NCBI GenBank assembly: GCA_018661145.1
Contig: JABJIU010000142.1
Coordinates: 1 to 7,103 of the forward strand
Source: Pseudomonadota bacterium
GTDB taxonomy: Bacteria; Pseudomonadota; Gammaproteobacteria; Arenicellales; UBA868
DNA: 7,103 nt
Direction: 5' to 3'
Below the pieces are notes generated by a model. The model was not told where the DNA came from, did no database searches, and saw only the letters and a list, made by a program, of their open reading frames with translations. Numbering within the stretch: position 1 is the stretch's first letter; each line of letters begins with the position of its first letter. This document shows positions 4,891 through 7,103 of the stretch, piece by piece. A program made the position numbers and the translations under genes.

Positions 4891-5895
4891 ATGAATATTC
4901 TGCTGATCAAGCAGACCTCACTTGGAGACGTGGTGCATGCGACCGCGCCAATTCGATCTGTCAGGATGGCCCATCCTGATGCGCTTATTACGGTCCTGAC
5001 CTCAACGACTGCAAGTGAAATCCTGCGCAACAATTCGGACATTGATCATTTATTGACCTTCGACCGATACCGTGTGAAATCGGATTGGTGGCGGCGGCCG
5101 TTGTGGACCCTGGGTCACTTTGCCAGGACATTTTCGGCGGTGCGGGCACCATACTTTGATCTGGTAATTGATCTGCAGGGTAGCTGGAAGACCGTTATCT
5201 TTCTGTGGGCTGCGCGCACTACTCGGCGCTATGCCAAGGGCCGGTGGTGGTTTGCGGAGTGTTTCCACCAGCCGATGGCGCATGCAATAGATGAAATGGC
5301 CGGAGTGCTGGAGTTGGCCGGGATCAAGTCGTGTCAGTCTGTGCCGATACTGAGGGTCGACCGTCACTCTGCGGAAACCGTCTCCCGTGTCCTCAAGAAA
5401 TTAACGAATCCAGAAAGACCGATTGCGCTTTTGTGCCCCTTTACCCGGTGGCCGACAAAAAACTGGCCGATCTCTAAATTTTCCGCTCTGGCTGAGCAGT
5501 TGGCAGAAGAATTCCAGGTTGTCTTTACCGGCAGCCCTAACGATCGCCCCCAAATCGAAGAGGCAATCGCAGAAACTCCCCCAGTGTCTGCGGTAAATCT
5601 GGCGGGGCGCCTCTCTTTGCCGGAGTTCTTTGCGCTGGCAGCGCGATCAGAGGTTGTCGTGACAGGCGATAGTTTGCCGATGCATGTTGCCTCGGCGTTT
5701 GATCGGCCACTGGTTTCGCTCTTTGGGCCAACCAACGAGTTTCTGGTGGGGCCGAGAAACGATGCGGCCAAGATAGTGCGCGCAGCCGTTGACTGCCAAC
5801 GGTGTTACCGCAGGCTCCGATGTCCTCGTGCCTGTATTCGTAAGATCACGGTTGACGAAGTCCGCACAGCGGTTGGGAGTGTTCTCGAGAAGTGA
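4891..5895 (+). CDS. Glycosyltransferase family 9 (LPS heptosyltransferase-like, WaaC/WaaF family)
   Basis: The 334-residue protein has the GT-B layout of LPS inner-core heptosyltransferases, which move heptose from an ADP-heptose donor onto Kdo-lipid A or the first heptose at the cytoplasmic side of the inner membrane. The N-terminal domain begins MNILLIKQTSLGDVVHA, where Asp13 matches the catalytic aspartate of WaaC; FDLVIDLQGSWKT (89-101) follows. The C-terminal donor domain shows RWPTKNWP (186-193), VFTGSPND (211-218) and GDSLPMHVASA (259-269) leading into LFGPTNEF. A Cys cluster, C302-X2-C305-X5-C311-X3-C315, lies near the end. The opening resembles WaaC more than WaaF, but the Cys-rich tail is unlike E. 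coli WaaC, so the exact acceptor is undecided and no symbol is given. ATG 4891 has only weak GGGCG upstream. The neighbouring lipid A acyltransferase supports an LPS role. Confidence 0.88.
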   Translation: MNILLIKQTSLGDVVHATAPIRSVRMAHPDALITVLTSTTASEILRNNSDIDHLLTFDRYRVKSDWWRRPLWTLGHFARTFSAVRAPYFDLVIDLQGSWKTVIFLWAARTTRRYAKGRWWFAECFHQPMAHAIDEMAGVLELAGIKSCQSVPILRVDRHSAETVSRVLKKLTNPERPIALLCPFTRWPTKNWPISKFSALAEQLAEEFQVVFTGSPNDRPQIEEAIAETPPVSAVNLAGRLSLPEFFALAARSEVVVTGDSLPMHVASAFDRPLVSLFGPTNEFLVGPRNDAAKIVRAAVDCQRCYRRLRCPRACIRKITVDEVRTAVGSVLEK

Positions 5896-5910
5896 GGCAT
5901 GTGGCACAGC

Positions 5911-7103
5911 TCAACTGCGCCAGAAAGCCGGACTAAACAACACCAGCAGTGTGAAGATTTCCAGTCTGCCGAGCAACATAGTGGCTGTGAGGATCCACTT
6001 GGCCTGGGGTTCAAGACCGGCGTAGTTTTGCGCAACGGCGCCAAGGCCCGGGCCAAGATTATTTAGGCAGGCCGTGACTGCCGAGAATGCGGTGACGAGG
6101 TCCGCTCCTGTGGCACTCATCGCGATGGATAACCCCACGTAACTGAGAATATAGAGGGCAAAAAATCCCCAGACGGCATTGATAACGTGATCGGGAACCG
6201 GTTTGTTCCCAAGCTTCACGGTAAAGATGGCGTTGGGATGGATGAGTTGATTGATCTCGCGCCGACCCTGTTTGTAAAGGAGCACTAGCCGAATCACTTT
6301 CATCCCGCCGGCGGTGGATCCGGCACAGCCGCCGACGGCGCTCATAATGATCAGCATCACCGGGAGAAATGAAGGCCACCAGTGGAAGCCGGTCGTGGTA
6401 AATCCCGTAGTCGTCCCCATCGACACTACCTGAAAGATCCCCTGAATCAGGGTTTCGCCGGTACCGGCATACACACCCCACAGGAACAGCGTGGTGAGGG
6501 TGACCAGAATCACCACCGACACAAAGCCGACAAAGGCGCGCACCTCGGGGTCTCGTAGATAGGCCTTCGGAGAGCGCCCTCGAACGACCGTAAAGTGCAA
6601 CGCGAAATTCACCGCAGAGATCAGCATGAAGCAGATGGCGATGATCGCAACGGCGGGGCTGTCAAAAAATCCGAGACTGCTATCGTGAGTTGAAAATCCG
6701 CCGATGGCGACTGTCGAAAAAGCGTGGGCGACGGCATCAAAAAAACTCATCCCCGCGGCCCAGTAGGCGACCGCGCAACTCACGGTCAGGCCCAGATAGA
6801 TGTACCAGAGCGCCTTGGCTGTTTCGGTAATTCGGGGCGTCAGTTTGGCATCCTTCATCGGGCCTGGCGTCTCAGCACGGTAGAGTTGCATACCTCCGAC
6901 GCCGAGCATTGGCATGACGGCTACCGCGAGGACAATGATGCCCATGCCGCCCAGCCACTGAAGTTGCTGGCGGTAGTAAAGAATGGACGGCGGTAGCGTG
7001 TCGAGACCCGTGAGTACGGTTGCCCCAGTTGTTGTCAGACCAGACATGGACTCAAACAAGGCATCGGTCATGCTGATGTCGAGATCGGCTGACAGCAGCA
7101 GCG
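5911..7103 (-). CDS. trkH: Trk potassium uptake membrane subunit TrkH (N-terminus outside window)
   Basis: TrkH is the inner-membrane K+-translocating subunit of the Trk system; it works with the cytoplasmic NAD(H)/ATP-binding subunit TrkA, whose gene is not in view. About 396 residues are visible of roughly 480. The frame is open to the right edge (beginning LLLSADLDIS), so ATG 7071 is internal. All four selectivity-filter loops are present; counting from that internal Met they are TTTGAT (13-18), VAIGGFS (121-127), GTTTGF (219-224) and NNLGPGLG (337-344). The GGCAGSTAGGMKVIR segment (247-261) corresponds to the gating loop, and the end FSPAFWRS matches the E. coli terminus FTPTFWRE. The third loop shows an immediate TTGF/TTTGF duplication where E. 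coli has TTAGFTTDSI. It faces the glycosyltransferase with a 15-nt gap and no visible terminator for either gene. Confidence 0.97.
   Translation of the reverse strand, partial: LLLSADLDISMTDALFESMSGLTTTGATVLTGLDTLPPSILYYRQQLQWLGGMGIIVLAVAVMPMLGVGGMQLYRAETPGPMKDAKLTPRITETAKALWYIYLGLTVSCAVAYWAAGMSFFDAVAHAFSTVAIGGFSTHDSSLGFFDSPAVAIIAICFMLISAVNFALHFTVVRGRSPKAYLRDPEVRAFVGFVSVVILVTLTTLFLWGVYAGTGETLIQGIFQVVSMGTTTGFTTTGFHWWPSFLPVMLIIMSAVGGCAGSTAGGMKVIRLVLLYKQGRREINQLIHPNAIFTVKLGNKPVPDHVINAVWGFFALYILSYVGLSIAMSATGADLVTAFSAVTACLNNLGPGLGAVAQNYAGLEPQAKWILTATMLLGRLEIFTLLVLFSPAFWRS

Noticed and set aside
5364..5771. A 135-codon antisense open frame across the glycosyltransferase gene
   Set aside because: It is an antisense shadow of a well-supported family 9 glycosyltransferase and shows no motifs.
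6059..6481. A 140-codon minus-strand frame within trkH
   Set aside because: It is out of frame with the clearly conserved TrkH sequence; the Arg/Ser-rich translation is without motifs.

Overview
The window reads as ordinary chromosomal core sequence from a non-enteric proteobacterium, most likely a gammaproteobacterium. The FtsY, RpoH and TrkH proteins resemble the E. coli proteins closely. In contrast, the heat-shock sigma gene carries a perfect HrcA operator (CIRCE), an operator type not used by E. coli, which lacks HrcA. The ornithine carbamoyltransferase resembles Pseudomonas/betaproteobacterial types. I cannot place the genus. I see no mobile elements, CRISPR array, tRNA or rRNA.

Layout, left to right: (1) the 3' end of ftsY (+), the signal-recognition-particle receptor; (2) a 168-bp AT-rich gap holding the CIRCE operator and a probable promoter; (3) rpoH (+), sigma-32; (4) argF (-), ornithine carbamoyltransferase, tail-to-tail with rpoH; (5) a divergent argF/argG control region of about 190 bp, with an argG extended -10 promoter and, on the argF side, an intrinsic-terminator-like hairpin inside the argF leader; (6) argG (+), argininosuccinate synthase; (7) a lipid A-type acyltransferase of the LpxL/LpxM family (+); (8) a family 9 glycosyltransferase of the heptosyltransferase type (+); (9) the C-terminal four-fifths of trkH (-), the potassium-uptake membrane subunit, tail-to-tail with the glycosyltransferase and running off the right edge.

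Functionally there are four blocks. FtsY and RpoH serve membrane-protein targeting and proteostasis. ArgF and ArgG catalyse two consecutive steps, ornithine to citrulline to argininosuccinate, from one divergent intergenic region. The acyltransferase and glycosyltransferase act on lipid A and LPS inner core, and probably share a transcript with argG because the gaps are only 51 and 48 nt with no convincing terminator. TrkH handles potassium import.

The most notable signal is regulatory. A perfect CIRCE element (TTAGCACTC-N9-GAGTGCTAA) lies 34 bp upstream of the rpoH start codon, and its arms coincide with a plausible -35/extended -10 pair. This predicts that the HrcA repressor directly controls synthesis of the heat-shock sigma factor, wiring two usually parallel heat-shock systems into a cascade. 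The second point of interest is the argF leader, where a hairpin plus U-rich run could attenuate transcription and its loop can pair with an upstream segment. I found no evidence for a wholly new multi-gene system.
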